From Agrobacterium tumefaciens (lineage in GTDB: Bacteria; Pseudomonadota; Alphaproteobacteria; Rhizobiales; Rhizobiaceae), in contig JAGIAH010000001.1 of the NCBI GenBank assembly GCA_017744915.1, forward strand, positions 558,001-622,000: a DNA stretch of 64,000 nt, given 5' to 3'. The notes below the pieces were generated by a model. It ran no database searches and was not told the DNA's origin. It was given only the letters and a program-made list of their open reading frames with translations. Position numbers and translations under genes: made by a program. Below, one piece after another: positions 19,093 through 28,024 of the stretch (positions are counted from its first letter, which is position 1; each line of letters starts with the position of its first letter).

Positions 19093-20115
19093 CTACTCGC
19101 TCCCGTTGTCGTGCCGGGTGCGTCCGGGGGATTTTGTCTCGCTGTCGATACGCGTCGAAAGCCGGTCGAGCGTGCGGCGGAGCGATTTCGATTCTTCCTG
19201 CTGCGCCTCGATCCAGTCGCGCAGCATCTGCTGTTCGCTGCGCATATTCTTGACGAGGCCCTGAATGCCTTCGGCAAGGCTGGTCATGGCCGCCAGCGAG
19301 CGCTCGGTGCTGACCACGGCGCCCGGTTCAGCGGCCTTGAACTCCCTCGGCCCCTCCGCCGACGTATCCGTTACCGATGAAAGCCAGTTTTCCAGCTGGG
19401 TATAAAATCGGTTCTGTGCGCGACCGGCCTGAAGATCGAGGAAACCGAGAATCAGCGAGCCCGAAAGACCGAGCAGCGAGGAGGAGAACGCCGTTCCCAT
19501 GCCCGCCAGCGGCGCGGTGAGACCAGCCTTCAGCGAGCTCAGAATATCGTTGCTGTCGCCCGCGCTCGGATCGAGCGACTGGATGACATTGCTGATGGCG
19601 CCGATGGTGCCGATCAGACCCCAGAATGTACCGAGCAGGCCGAGAAACACCAGCAGGCCGACGAGATAACGCGATGTGTCACGCGATTCATCAAGACGTG
19701 TGGCGATGGAATCGAGGATCGTGCGCTGCGTGACGGTGGACAGCCGGACTTCGCCGCGCTTGCCGATAAGCGTGCTCATCGGTGCCAGCAGTTTTGGTGC
19801 ACGGCCGACCTTTTCGACGCTGCCGGCGGCGCGGAAAGCGTTGAACCAGCGAACTTCAGACCGCAGGCTCATGGTCTGCGTAAACACCAGAATGATGCCG
19901 ATGGCGAGCACGCCGAGAATGAAGCCGTTGAGCCCCGGATTGGTCATGAAGGCGGTGTGCGCCTGCCGATAGAGAATGGCCGCCAGAAAGCCGACGAGGA
20001 TCAGAAACAGAACCATCGTCCAGAGAAAGGGTGTGGGGCTGGACAGCTTGTGGCTGTATTGCCGCGTGGTCACCGGTTTCTCGACACCAAGATCGAGCAG
20101 CTCCGAATCCGCCAT
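19093..20115 (-). CDS. MotA/TolQ/ExbB proton-channel family protein
   Basis: About 340 residues. Four hydrophobic segments (about 26-50, 62-85, 150-180 and 200-232), with the family motif LLGTFWGLIGTIGAI and the GLTAPLAGMGTAFSSSLLGL segment of MotA/TolQ channels. A charged cytoplasmic tail (about 280-335) follows. ATG 20115 is preferred over a GTG at 20139. With the next gene it forms a two-gene operon encoding a stator-like complex, whose output is unknown. A suhB terminator lies just upstream. Confidence 0.87.
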   Translation of the reverse strand: MADSELLDLGVEKPVTTRQYSHKLSSPTPFLWTMVLFLILVGFLAAILYRQAHTAFMTNPGLNGFILGVLAIGIILVFTQTMSLRSEVRWFNAFRAAGSVEKVGRAPKLLAPMSTLIGKRGEVRLSTVTQRTILDSIATRLDESRDTSRYLVGLLVFLGLLGTFWGLIGTIGAISNVIQSLDPSAGDSNDILSSLKAGLTAPLAGMGTAFSSSLLGLSGSLILGFLDLQAGRAQNRFYTQLENWLSSVTDTSAEGPREFKAAEPGAVVSTERSLAAMTSLAEGIQGLVKNMRSEQQMLRDWIEAQQEESKSLRRTLDRLSTRIDSETKSPGRTRHDNGSE

Positions 20116-20242
20116 AACGTTCGCATTCCCTCTGGTCACGTATCAAGCGGAAGCTATTTGAAAATTGCGACGATTTGAAGCGAAAAGCCGGTCTTTCGTC
20201 ACAGGCATTTCAGGAAACTGGATGAGCAGCCGGCAATGGAAA

Positions 20243-20275
20243 ACGAAAACGCCCGGCGAATATTCGCCGGGCGTC
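20243..20275 (-). terminator. Terminator after the inositol monophosphatase gene
   Basis: Perfect 26-nt palindrome (ACGCCCGGCGAAT / ATTCGCCGGGCGT), followed on the minus strand by TTTCGTTTT. It lies 42 nt after the suhB stop. Confidence 0.75.
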
Positions 20276-20316
20276 TAAAACTTGCAGAAAACGGCAGGTT
20301 ATCTGCCGAAAATGCA

Positions 20317-21117
20317 TCAGCGACCCGGCACCGGGCGATTGGCGACCTCAACAAGCGCCTTGTGGATATATTCGTTACCGGCAGCAACGCTGCCGCTGCC
20401 GAAGATATCCGCGCCGCCCTTGGCATCGGAAGCAAAACCCCCGGCTTCACGAATCAGCACCAGACCGGCCGCCATGTCCCAGGGCGAGAGGTCCGCTTCC
20501 CAGAAACCATCGAGACGGCCCGCCGCAACATAAGCGAGGTCCAGCGAAGCCGCGCCCATGCGACGAATGCCTGCGGCCTCACCCATGACGTGGCGAAGCT
20601 CGACCAGGAACTTGCCGTGATTGCCACGGCCAAGATGCGGCACGCCGCAGCCGATGATGCAATCGGTCAGCGCCTTGCGCGCGGCAACGCGGATGCGGCG
20701 ATCGTTGAGGAACGCGCCGCCGCCGCGCTCGGCGGTGTAAAGCTCGTCGGTGGCCGGGTTGAAGATCACGCCGGCAACAACTTCACCGTTCCGCTCCAGC
20801 GCGATGGATACCGCGAAATGCGGAATGCCGTGCAGGAAGTTGGTGGTGCCATCAAGCGGATCGACGATCCAGCGATGCGCGCCATCGGTGCCCTTTTCCT
20901 CGCCGCCTTCCTCGCCCAGGAAGTCGTAGGTCGGGCGGGCCTTCATCAGCTCTTCACGCACGATCTTTTCGGCCTTGAGGTCTGCCTGAGACACGAAGTC
21001 GCTCGGTCCCTTGACCGAAACCTGAAGGTTCTGCACTTCACCGAAGTCACGCGACAAAGACTTACCCGCCTTGATGGCGGCCTGAACCATGACATTGAGA
21101 AGGGCTGAACGGGCCAT
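20317..21117 (-). CDS. suhB: Inositol-1-monophosphatase family protein (SuhB-like)
   Basis: 266 residues. Mg2+-dependent phosphatase with the three family motifs: the glutamate in FLGEEGGEEKG, WIVDPLDGTTNFLHG, and the C-terminal WEADLSPWDMAAG. It hydrolyses inositol monophosphate and related sugar phosphates; SuhB also has RNA-linked roles in E. coli. ATG 21117 (MARSALLNVM) gives the standard start. Strand and terminator show an independent unit. Confidence 0.92.
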   Translation of the reverse strand: MARSALLNVMVQAAIKAGKSLSRDFGEVQNLQVSVKGPSDFVSQADLKAEKIVREELMKARPTYDFLGEEGGEEKGTDGAHRWIVDPLDGTTNFLHGIPHFAVSIALERNGEVVAGVIFNPATDELYTAERGGGAFLNDRRIRVAARKALTDCIIGCGVPHLGRGNHGKFLVELRHVMGEAAGIRRMGAASLDLAYVAAGRLDGFWEADLSPWDMAAGLVLIREAGGFASDAKGGADIFGSGSVAAGNEYIHKALVEVANRPVPGR

Positions 21118-21281
21118 CGATGTTGTTTCCTGGAAAGCTTGCGAGCCGCCCGAAGCGCAACGGGCAGGCACGTCATTATTTTCTTGAATTGAAAGTTTGC
21201 GGTTCAAGACCACAAAACGCGCGGAAATTCAAGGCAAAAAGCCCGAATGAGAATGTCGGCGGCAAAGGAAAGGCAGCTGCA

Positions 21282-22376
21282 TCACGTCGGGCGGAAACGA
21301 TTTGCCGCTTCGATCGCCTTTTTCTGCTGCTCGTCGGTGATGCCGAGATAAAAGTCCTCGAGCCTCGGATCCTTCAGACCGGCGCGGCGGGAAAGCACAT
21401 ACCATTTGGCCGCCTCCACGGGATCCGGCCGGGTGCCAAGCGCCTGCACGTAAAGATGCGCCACCTTGTTCTGCGCCACGACATTGCCGCGTTGTGCCGC
21501 GCCATAAAGCCAGCGGAAGCCCTCATCCAGATTGCGCTCGCCGCCAAAACCATTGACCAGCCAGATGCCGAGATCGACCTGCGCCGTATCGTAACCCGCC
21601 TTCGCGGCCCGCATCAGCCAGTCCCGCGCCTTGGCTTTCTTTTCGGCCGGCACATCCTTTACCGTCCAGTAGATCTGCGAGACCGCATATTGCGCGTCGG
21701 CAATGCCCTGATCGGCGGATTTTTCGTAGAACGGCAAGGCCATCAAGAGCCCCTTGGCACCGGGATTTTCCGAAACCAGAATCTGGCCCCAGTTGAACTG
21801 GGCAGAGGCATTGCCGGCTTCCGCCGCACGCCGCATGAAACCGTCAGCCTTTGCCTTGTCACGGGTGACGAATTTGCCTTCCATCAGGATCAACGCGAAT
21901 TTGAACATGGCGACGGGATCGCCGCCGCCAGCCGCCTGCTGATACCAGAAAGTGGCGGTCTTTTCGTCGCGGGCGATGCCGAGACCCCGCGACATCATTT
22001 CCGCCACCAGCGTCTGGGCGGCCGCATCGCCGTTCTGGGCACGGTTCAGTGCCTTGTCGAGCGCCTGCACATATTCGCCGCGCTGGAAATGGCCATAGGC
22101 TTCGTCTACCCGGCCCTTGAATTCCTTTTCCGGCGGCAGGGCCGGCAGATCCGCACCCATGCGCTGATAGACATTCACGCCTGCAGAAGGCTGCAAGTCC
22201 TTCTGCTCTTCGGATTGCACCCTGCCCTGACGGGTCGGCTGAGCCTCACTTTCCAGCTGGCGGGAAAGCGCATTGCTTTCGCTCTGCGGCCCGGATTGGG
22301 CAAAAGCGACACCTGCCGGCGCGCCGAAAGCGAGCACCAGCAGCGAAACGGAAATGCAGAGGTGAACCGAGCGCAT
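21282..22376 (-). CDS. Secreted Sel1/TPR-repeat protein
   Basis: About 364 residues. A cleavable signal peptide (MRSVHLCISVSLLVLAFGAP... with AFAQ as the likely cleavage site) is followed by a low-complexity linker and Sel1-type repeats from about 100 to 340: A..G...AQ....Y..G.GV periodicity, for example GNASAQFNWGQIL and GIADAQYAVSQIY. Sel1 proteins are scaffolds for protein contacts; Rhizobiales use periplasmic ones in signalling (ExoR is a known example, but this is not ExoR-sized). ATG 22376 has AGG 8 nt upstream; it begins 15 nt after the ThiE-like stop, so the two form an operon. Confidence 0.8.
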   Translation of the reverse strand: MRSVHLCISVSLLVLAFGAPAGVAFAQSGPQSESNALSRQLESEAQPTRQGRVQSEEQKDLQPSAGVNVYQRMGADLPALPPEKEFKGRVDEAYGHFQRGEYVQALDKALNRAQNGDAAAQTLVAEMMSRGLGIARDEKTATFWYQQAAGGGDPVAMFKFALILMEGKFVTRDKAKADGFMRRAAEAGNASAQFNWGQILVSENPGAKGLLMALPFYEKSADQGIADAQYAVSQIYWTVKDVPAEKKAKARDWLMRAAKAGYDTAQVDLGIWLVNGFGGERNLDEGFRWLYGAAQRGNVVAQNKVAHLYVQALGTRPDPVEAAKWYVLSRRAGLKDPRLEDFYLGITDEQQKKAIEAANRFRPT

Positions 22377-22390
22377 GATCATCGCCTGTA

Positions 22391-23044
22391 TCAACCGTCA
22401 AACCGTGGCGCTTTTTCGTCAAGCAAGGCGTTGATTTCAGAAACGGCCTGGGCAGCGCCGGACGCATTGTCGAAAACGCCGCTGCGCATCGCCACGAACT
22501 CCACGCCCGTTTCGGCAACGGCAACCACCGACGACGGATCCGTGCCGCCCATGACGATGGCCGGGATTTCGATCATCGACGCCCACCACTCGCCGAGCGC
22601 CAGATTTTTGGGATGCGCCTCCGGCTTGATGTCACCCTCCAGCTTTCCAAAGAACACATAGTCCGGATTGCACTCGCCCTGCTCCAGCGCCTTGTGACGG
22701 TCGTCCGCAGTGCCGCCGCCAACGATCAGCTTCGGCGTGAATTTTTCCACCGCCTCGGCAAGCGCCTCGGCATTGCCTACCACATGCAGGCCATCCGCCT
22801 TGACCCGACCGGCGACCCGGCTGTCACCGGCGATGAGCGCCGCCGCCCCGGCCTTCTGGACGACGGGTACGATCAGTTCCGCGCGTTTTTGGAAGGCGGC
22901 GTCATCCAGACCATATTGCGGAATGATGACCGAAGCGACATCGCCGCCCCGCAGCGCGTCTTCCACATCTGTCACCTGCTTTTGCACATCGTCCGCTTGC
23001 GGAACGATCAGGACAAGGCGGCAACGGTCTTCAACAATGCTCAT
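22391..23044 (-). CDS. ThiE-like thiamine-phosphate-synthase family protein, divergent
   Basis: About 217 residues with a TIM-barrel pattern. ADGLHVVG and a C-terminal PAIVMGGTD...GVEFVAMRSGVF match the ThiE fold. However, the canonical GQED after the ADGxH motif, the S(T/C)H motif, and the GPxFxTxTK loop are absent or changed (here GGGTADDRHK and VFFGKLEGDIKPE). It may therefore not make thiamine phosphate. The start is uncertain: ATG 23044 (MSIVEDR) or ATG 23056. It is the first gene of an operon with the Sel1 gene. Confidence 0.7.
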   Translation of the reverse strand: MSIVEDRCRLVLIVPQADDVQKQVTDVEDALRGGDVASVIIPQYGLDDAAFQKRAELIVPVVQKAGAAALIAGDSRVAGRVKADGLHVVGNAEALAEAVEKFTPKLIVGGGTADDRHKALEQGECNPDYVFFGKLEGDIKPEAHPKNLALGEWWASMIEIPAIVMGGTDPSSVVAVAETGVEFVAMRSGVFDNASGAAQAVSEINALLDEKAPRFDG

Positions 23045-23148
23045 CGTTTCGTCCATTTCAGGCAGAGGACGCTTATGGCGCGATCTGCACTCGTTTTCAT
23101 ATGACAAATCCGATAAACCGGACCGGCGAAAGGATCAACCATACATCC

Positions 23149-23913
23149 ATGCTGACCGATTTTCATTTTTATCTCGTCGCCATCCCCGCTGTCGTGCTTG
23201 TCGGCCTTTCCAAGGGGGGGCTTGGCGGCGCGCTGGCGCTGATGGGCGTGCCACTGATGGCACTTGCCGTTTCGCCCGTGCAGGCGGCGGCGATCTTCCT
23301 TCCGATCCTGATCGTCATGGATATCGTGGCGCTCTGGGCGTGGCGAGGGCACAATCACCGGGAAACGCTGCTCATCATGCTGCCCGGCGCCATCGCCGGC
23401 ATCGCACTCGGCTGGGCGACATCCAGCCTCATTTCCGCAAATGCCATGCGGCTTGTCGTCGCCTCGGTCACGATCCTGTTCGTGCTGCGTTATTTTTACG
23501 AGAGCTTCAAAAGCCGCAAAGGCCAGGAAATTCCGGCCAAACCGCAAAGACCGGCCGCCGCGACACTCTGGTCCAGCCTGTCCGGTTATGCGAGCTTCGT
23601 CGCCCATGCCGGTGGACCGCCCTTTCAGATTTATGTCCTGCCGCTGAAGCTCGATCCCAAGACCTATACCGGCATGAGCGTGCGTTTCTTCGCCATCATG
23701 AACGCAATCAAGCTCATCCCCTATTTCGCTCTCGGCGCGCTCGATGCAACGAACCTTAAGACCTCGGCCACCCTGCTGCCGGTGGCGATGCTGGCGACGC
23801 TTGCCGGCGCAAGGGTGGTGAAATATCTGAAACCGGCCGTGTTTTACCCGCTGATGTATGCGATGGCGCTGATTGCGGCGCTGAAACTGCTGTGGGACGG
23901 GCTGCCGTTCTAA
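23149..23913 (+). CDS. TauE/SafE family sulfite/anion exporter
   Basis: About 254 residues, seven to eight hydrophobic segments. The TauE/SafE pattern is clear: GLSKGGLGGALALMGVPLMAL near the N-terminus and the mid-protein VAHAGGPPFQIYVLPLKL repeat. The family exports sulfite, sulfoacetate or other organic anions. ATG 23149 starts directly before the first membrane segment. ATG 23101, in frame, would add 16 polar residues without a ribosome site. It is divergent from the ThiE-like gene. Confidence 0.85.
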   Translation: MLTDFHFYLVAIPAVVLVGLSKGGLGGALALMGVPLMALAVSPVQAAAIFLPILIVMDIVALWAWRGHNHRETLLIMLPGAIAGIALGWATSSLISANAMRLVVASVTILFVLRYFYESFKSRKGQEIPAKPQRPAAATLWSSLSGYASFVAHAGGPPFQIYVLPLKLDPKTYTGMSVRFFAIMNAIKLIPYFALGALDATNLKTSATLLPVAMLATLAGARVVKYLKPAVFYPLMYAMALIAALKLLWDGLPF

Positions 23914-23920
23914 ATCCGGC

Positions 23921-23961
23921 AATAAAAAAGCTCTGGCAGCAGGTTTTCGCCGCCAGAGCTT
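23921..23961 (-). terminator. Terminator, mainly minus strand
   Basis: AAGCTCTGGC / GCCAGAGCTT stem. On the minus strand it is followed by TTTTTTATT, so it ends the minus-strand DUF465 gene. The + strand side lacks a T-run. Confidence 0.75.
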
Positions 23962-24016
23962 GAGAGGCTCAGACCGCCCGCCCCTCATTCATCGAGGGCC
24001 GGCGGTCTGGCATAAT

Positions 24017-24193
24017 TCAATGTCTTGTCGAGGCTTTGAGCCTCTGCAGTTCATCCTTCAGGCGCAGTTTTCGACGTTTAAGGTCCGCGATCTCTCTATC
24101 GTCAGACGACGGGGAAGCAAGAATACTTTCGAGCTCCTCCTCCAGAGCACCGTGTTTCTTTTCGAGCGATGCAATATGAGCCTGAATGGTCAT
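24017..24193 (-). CDS. DUF465 (YdcH-like) small protein
   Basis: 58 residues: MTIQAHIASLEKKHGALEEE, then DDREIADLKRRKLRLKDEL. This is the DUF465 pattern, a helical hairpin with H..L and LKK/LKD blocks. Found by reading the minus strand. Its stop lies about 55 nt before a terminator. Function is unknown. A paralogue is encoded divergently at 24428. Confidence 0.8.
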   Translation of the reverse strand: MTIQAHIASLEKKHGALEEELESILASPSSDDREIADLKRRKLRLKDELQRLKASTRH

Positions 24194-24427
24194 GCGGCAC
24201 GTCCTTCCTTTTTGAACCTACCTCCAGCTCTCCATCGCTGGAGTTTCAGGTTTACGACGGCAATGTGACACGGATCGCGCCGCTTGTCGAAGGCGAAATG
24301 AAGGCAATAAGTGGGCAATTTGGTCGCAAGGGATAACTTCCCGTTACCGCGATTTGATGATAGAGCCTCCAGAACGGATGACATACACGCCGGAGCCGAT
24401 CCGGCGGCATAAAATGGGGATGACGAG

Positions 24428-24631
24428 ATGCCCGATCAGGACCAGGCGGACATCAGGCTCACGCTGGCGCGGCTGCGCCAGGAGCATGAGGATTATGACG
24501 CGGCGATCAACGCGATGATCCAGACCAGCTGCGATGCGCTGAGAATACAGCGCATGAAAAAGAAGAAGCTGGCCGTCAAGGACAAGATGACCCAGCTGGA
24601 AGACCAGGTCATTCCCGATATCATCGCCTGA
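24428..24631 (+). CDS. DUF465 (YdcH-like) small protein upstream of purE
   Basis: 67 residues: [16 protein letters not shown] followed by [18 protein letters not shown], the DUF465 helical hairpin. It ends 14 nt before purE, so it is probably the first gene of a DUF465-purE-purK operon. The role is unknown. Confidence 0.82.
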   Translation: MPDQDQADIRLTLARLRQEHEDYDAAINAMIQTSCDALRIQRMKKKKLAVKDKMTQLEDQVIPDIIA

Positions 24632-24645
24632 GCCGGAGAGATTAC

Positions 24646-25146
24646 GTGACAGCAGAAACGCCCCCCGTCGCCATCATCATGGGCAGCCAGTCCGACTGGG
24701 AAACCATGAAGAACGCCGCCGATACGCTGGATGCGCTCGACGTGGAATATGAAGCCCGCATCATTTCCGCCCACCGCACCCCGGACCGGCTTTATGACTT
24801 TGCCAACGGCGCAAAGGACGAGGGCTTCAAGGTCATCATCGCCGGTGCGGGCGGTGCTGCCCACCTGCCAGGCATGACGGCCGCCATGACCCCGCTTCCG
24901 GTCTTCGGGGTTCCTGTACAGTCAAAGACCATGTCCGGTCAGGACAGCCTCTATTCCATCGTGCAGATGCCCGCAGGCATTCCGGTCGGCACGCTTGCCA
25001 TCGGCAAGGCCGGCGCCATCAATGCCGCCCTTCTTGCAGCCGCTGTCCTGGCGCTCAGCGATGAAGACCTCGCCGACCGGCTGGATGCCTGGCGCGCTCG
25101 CCAGTCGGCAGCCGTCGCGGAATATCCCATGGATAGCGCCCAGTGA
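24646..25146 (+). CDS. purE: 5-(carboxyamino)imidazole ribonucleotide mutase
   Basis: 166 residues. Converts N5-CAIR to CAIR in purine synthesis. The class I PurE motifs are present: [17 protein letters not shown] with the catalytic histidine, and [11 protein letters not shown]. The start is GTG 24646, 4-10 nt after GGAGAG. It overlaps purK by 4 nt (GTGA), so the pair is translationally coupled. Confidence 0.96.
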   Translation: MTAETPPVAIIMGSQSDWETMKNAADTLDALDVEYEARIISAHRTPDRLYDFANGAKDEGFKVIIAGAGGAAHLPGMTAAMTPLPVFGVPVQSKTMSGQDSLYSIVQMPAGIPVGTLAIGKAGAINAALLAAAVLALSDEDLADRLDAWRARQSAAVAEYPMDSAQ

Positions 25147-26234
25147 CGAAAAACGTGATGGCAAAGACGACCAACCTGACCATCGGCATCATCGGCGGCG
25201 GACAGCTTGGCCGCATGCTCGCCATGGCCGCAGCCCGCCTCAACCACCGCACCGTCGTGCTGGAGCCGCAGGCCGATTGTCCGGCCGCGCAGGTTTGCAA
25301 TGACCAGATCGTCGCGGAATATGACGACGAAAAGGCGCTTGCGGAGCTCGCAAGCCGCTGCGATGTCGTCACCTACGAATTCGAAAACGTGCCTGTCGCG
25401 GCCGCCGAAAAACTCAGCGCCTCCGTGCCCGTCTATCCGCCGGCGCAGGCGCTCAGCGCTTCGCAGGACCGGTTGACGGAGAAACGCTTCCTCAACGGTT
25501 GCGGCATTCCGACCGCCGACTTCCACGCCGTGGACAGTCAGGATGAGCTGGAAGCCGCTCTCGCTGCGTTTGGGGGCAAAGGCGTGCTGAAAACCCGCCG
25601 GATGGGTTATGACGGCAAGGGCCAGCGTCTCTTCCGGGGCGGCGAAGACCTTACAGGCGCCTTTGCGGCCCTTGGTGGCGTGCCGCTCATCCTCGAAAGC
25701 TTCGTCGCCTTCGAGCGGGAAATTTCGATCATCGCCGCCCGTTTCAAGGACGGCACCGTCACCTGTTACGACCCGGCCGAGAACGTTCATCTGAACGGCA
25801 TTCTGCACACCTCGACGGTGCCGGCCGCCCTTTCCGATGCCGCAAGGGCTGTTGCCGTACAATCGGCGGAAAAACTTCTCGCCGCGCTCGATTATGTCGG
25901 CGTCATCGGCATCGAATTCTTTGTCCTGCCGGATGGTTCGCTGGTTGCCAATGAGATGGCGCCACGCGTTCACAATACCGGCCACTGGACGGAAGCGGCT
26001 TGCGTGATCTCGCAGTTCGAACAGCATATCCGCGCCGTTTCGGGCCTTGCCCCCGGCAGCACGGATCGCCATTCCGATTGCGTCATGATCAACCTGATCG
26101 GTGACGACATCAACGATGTGCCGGCATGGCTTTCGAAAAAAGACTGTCTCGTGCATCTCTATGGCAAGACGGAAGCACGGCCGGGCCGCAAGATGGGCCA
26201 TGTGACCGAGCTTCTGCACACAGGAAAAGCCTAG
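25143..26234 (+). CDS. purK: 5-(carboxyamino)imidazole ribonucleotide synthase
   Basis: 363 residues. ATP-grasp enzyme that makes N5-CAIR from AIR, bicarbonate and ATP, the substrate of PurE. The N-terminal [13 protein letters not shown] dinucleotide-like motif, the ATP-grasp core ([24 protein letters not shown]) and [14 protein letters not shown] are all intact. The start is GTG 25143 overlapping the purE stop, or ATG 25158 (MAKTTN). Confidence 0.96.
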   Translation: MTKNVMAKTTNLTIGIIGGGQLGRMLAMAAARLNHRTVVLEPQADCPAAQVCNDQIVAEYDDEKALAELASRCDVVTYEFENVPVAAAEKLSASVPVYPPAQALSASQDRLTEKRFLNGCGIPTADFHAVDSQDELEAALAAFGGKGVLKTRRMGYDGKGQRLFRGGEDLTGAFAALGGVPLILESFVAFEREISIIAARFKDGTVTCYDPAENVHLNGILHTSTVPAALSDAARAVAVQSAEKLLAALDYVGVIGIEFFVLPDGSLVANEMAPRVHNTGHWTEAACVISQFEQHIRAVSGLAPGSTDRHSDCVMINLIGDDINDVPAWLSKKDCLVHLYGKTEARPGRKMGHVTELLHTGKA

Positions 26235-26302
26235 TCTTTTAAGGCAAAGACGCGGCCAAGTGTTGACAGGCATGGCTCAAACGGGTATCTGCCTGCCAAC
26301 CG

Positions 26303-26331
26303 AAAAGAGCGCGCCCCGTTGCGCGCTTTTG
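26303..26331 (+). terminator. Terminator-like hairpin after purK
   Basis: AAAAGAGCGCGC / GCGCGCTTTT with a six-base loop, 70 nt after purK and 50 nt before rpmJ. It could end the pur operon or attenuate read-through into rpmJ. Confidence 0.6.
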
Positions 26332-26381
26332 ATTGTTTGAATAAGCACGGCAGAAACCGTGCAAAACTGCGGACCAGTAAA

Positions 26382-26507
26382 ATGAAGATCAAGAATTCGC
26401 TTAAAGCGCTTAAGGCCCGTCATCGCGATAACCGCCTGGTTCGCCGCAAGGGCCGCGTCTACATCATCAACAAGCAGAACCCGCGCTTCAAGGCTCGTCA
26501 GGGCTGA
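26382..26507 (+). CDS. rpmJ: 50S ribosomal protein L36 (zinc-free type)
   Basis: 41 residues, [20 protein letters not shown]..., extremely basic, matching the alphaproteobacterial L36. No cysteine is present, so it is the form without a zinc ribbon. ATG 26382 is chosen on family length; the in-frame upstream extension lacks homology. It lies between purK and a TPR gene. Confidence 0.93.
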   Translation: MKIKNSLKALKARHRDNRLVRRKGRVYIINKQNPRFKARQG

Positions 26508-26608
26508 TTGATCGCGACTGCGGTTCGCGATCAATCTCGCGGATCACTTTGTTGACAGTGCAGAAGTTTGCATTTGATATTGGGCGCAGCCGGGTTAAGC
26601 TTTAACCC

Positions 26609-27229
26609 ATGCGCCCAAATCGTTTTTGCACGGCTATCATCCTCGCTCAGGGTTTCCTGCTTTCCGGCCTCCCGATTTCGGGAGCGGTCGCCATTGGTCA
26701 TGCGGCGGACGGACAGCCTGCTGCAGCGGTAGAAGCCGCGCCTTCCCCCGCCAAAACCATCGACACGCTTTTCGCATCGTTGAAAAAAGAGCGGAATGCC
26801 GTCAAGGCGCGCAGCATCGCCAACCAGATCGCCTCCGAATGGAATGATTCCGGCAGCGCGACCGTCAATCTCCTGATGCAATGGGCCGGCGAAGCCGCGG
26901 ACGAAAAGCGGAACGCAGCCGCTTATGATTTTCTCGACCAGGTCATCCTGCTCGACCCGACCTATGTGCAGGCACCCTATCGCCGCGCCATGGTCCATTT
27001 CGCCGATGGCGACACCCGCAAGGCAATGGCGGACATCAACCTGACTCTGGAAAAGGAGCCGCGCTATTTTCCGGCGCTGGCGAGCCTCGCCAACATCCTC
27101 GAAGCCTCCGGCCGCGACGAGCTGGCACTGAAGGCCTGGGAACGCTATCTGGCGGTTTACCCCGCAGACAAGGACGCCCGCAAGGAAGCCGCCGACCTCT
27201 CGGAAAAGCTGGCGGGCACGCGCGGCTGA
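26609..27229 (+). CDS. Secreted tetratricopeptide-repeat protein
   Basis: 206 residues. N-terminal signal peptide (MRPNRFCTAIILAQGFLLSG... with AHAAD as the probable cleavage region). Two to three TPR units follow: AYDFLDQVILLDPTYVQAPYRRAMVHFADGD (abridged) and later repeats with ALKAWERYLAVYP. TPRs mediate protein-protein contacts, here probably in the periplasm. It ends in a bidirectional terminator shared with gapR. Confidence 0.8.
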   Translation: MRPNRFCTAIILAQGFLLSGLPISGAVAIGHAADGQPAAAVEAAPSPAKTIDTLFASLKKERNAVKARSIANQIASEWNDSGSATVNLLMQWAGEAADEKRNAAAYDFLDQVILLDPTYVQAPYRRAMVHFADGDTRKAMADINLTLEKEPRYFPALASLANILEASGRDELALKAWERYLAVYPADKDARKEAADLSEKLAGTRG

Positions 27230-27249
27230 ATTTGACAAAAGCACAAATA

Positions 27250-27277
27250 AAAATCGCCGCAAAAGCGGCGATTTTTC
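27250..27277. terminator. Bidirectional terminator between the TPR gene and gapR
   Basis: AAAATCGCCGC-AAAA-GCGGCGATTTTT, with T-runs on both strands. Confidence 0.88.
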
Positions 27278-27297
27278 ATTGAGGCATTTTCAGCCGA

Positions 27298-27555
27298 TCA
27301 TTCCATGCCGAGCGCGGCCATATAGGTCTGGAGAATCGTTTCTTCCTCGATACGCTCATTGGCATCCTTCTTGCGCAGGCGGATGATGGTGCGGATCGCC
27401 TTCGTGTCGTAACCACGGCCCTTCGCCTCACCCATGACATCCTTGATATCACCCTGGATGGCGGCCTTTTCTTCTTCGAGGCGCTCGACGCGCTCGATGA
27501 ACTGACGCAGTTCTGCGGCGGCGACGGTTTCTGTGGTGCTGGTTTCGTCCATCAT
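27298..27555 (-). CDS. gapR: GapR nucleoid-associated protein (DUF2312)
   Basis: 85 residues. The DUF2312 pattern is clear: [35 protein letters not shown] and IIRLRKKD. The Caulobacter member GapR binds overtwisted DNA ahead of replication and transcription and supports chromosome segregation. The two adjacent ATGs (27555, 27552) follow AAAGGA. It is the last gene of a minus-strand group with DUF1244 and the amidohydrolase genes, 148 nt after DUF1244. Confidence 0.88.
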   Translation of the reverse strand: MMDETSTTETVAAAELRQFIERVERLEEEKAAIQGDIKDVMGEAKGRGYDTKAIRTIIRLRKKDANERIEEETILQTYMAALGME

Positions 27556-27703
27556 ATCATCCTTTATTGGCGGCCCGCATCTGAGCCCTGTTCATTATAT
27601 CCGGGCGAAGCCTTCGCCGGTCGCCGCCAGCCGGCGGCAAAACTCAGCCCTGTGAACTGCCCACTGAAAGGCGTCCAGTCAAGTCGTTTCCATCGATAAG
27701 GGG

Positions 27704-28009
27704 CTATTCCCTGGGTCGGTTCTGCTCAAAGGCGGCTTTCTGGGCATCGCTCGCCTCCGCCTGATATTTCTCTTTCCAATCCTCATAGGGCATGCCGTAG
27801 ACGATTTCCCGGGATTGATCCTTGCTGATCGCAACGCCGGCTTCCTCGGCGGCTTCCCGATACCAGTTGGAAAGACAATTGCGGCAGAAGCCCGCGAGAT
27901 TCATCAGGTCGATATTCTGCACATCGTGGCGCTCACGAAGGTGCTTGAGGAGGCGGCGGAAGGCGGCCGCCTCGAACTCGATCTGCCTGTTGTCGTTCTC
28001 ATTCGTCAT
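27704..28009 (-). CDS. DUF1244 family protein
   Basis: 101 residues. The DUF1244 signature is present: RRLLKHLRERHDVQNIDLMNLAGFCRNC (abridged), followed by LSNWY and YGMPYEDWK. Two closely spaced cysteines (CRNC) could bind a metal or form a disulfide. It lies 15 nt after the amidohydrolase gene, same strand. Function is unknown. Confidence 0.88.
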   Translation of the reverse strand: MTNENDNRQIEFEAAAFRRLLKHLRERHDVQNIDLMNLAGFCRNCLSNWYREAAEEAGVAISKDQSREIVYGMPYEDWKEKYQAEASDAQKAAFEQNRPRE

Positions 28010-28024
28010 GGCAAAACTCCAGGC

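Noticed and set aside
18059-20115. Zorya anti-phage system
   Set aside because: Only ZorA/ZorB-like components are present; no ZorC, ZorD or ZorE genes flank the pair, and the neighbours are housekeeping genes.
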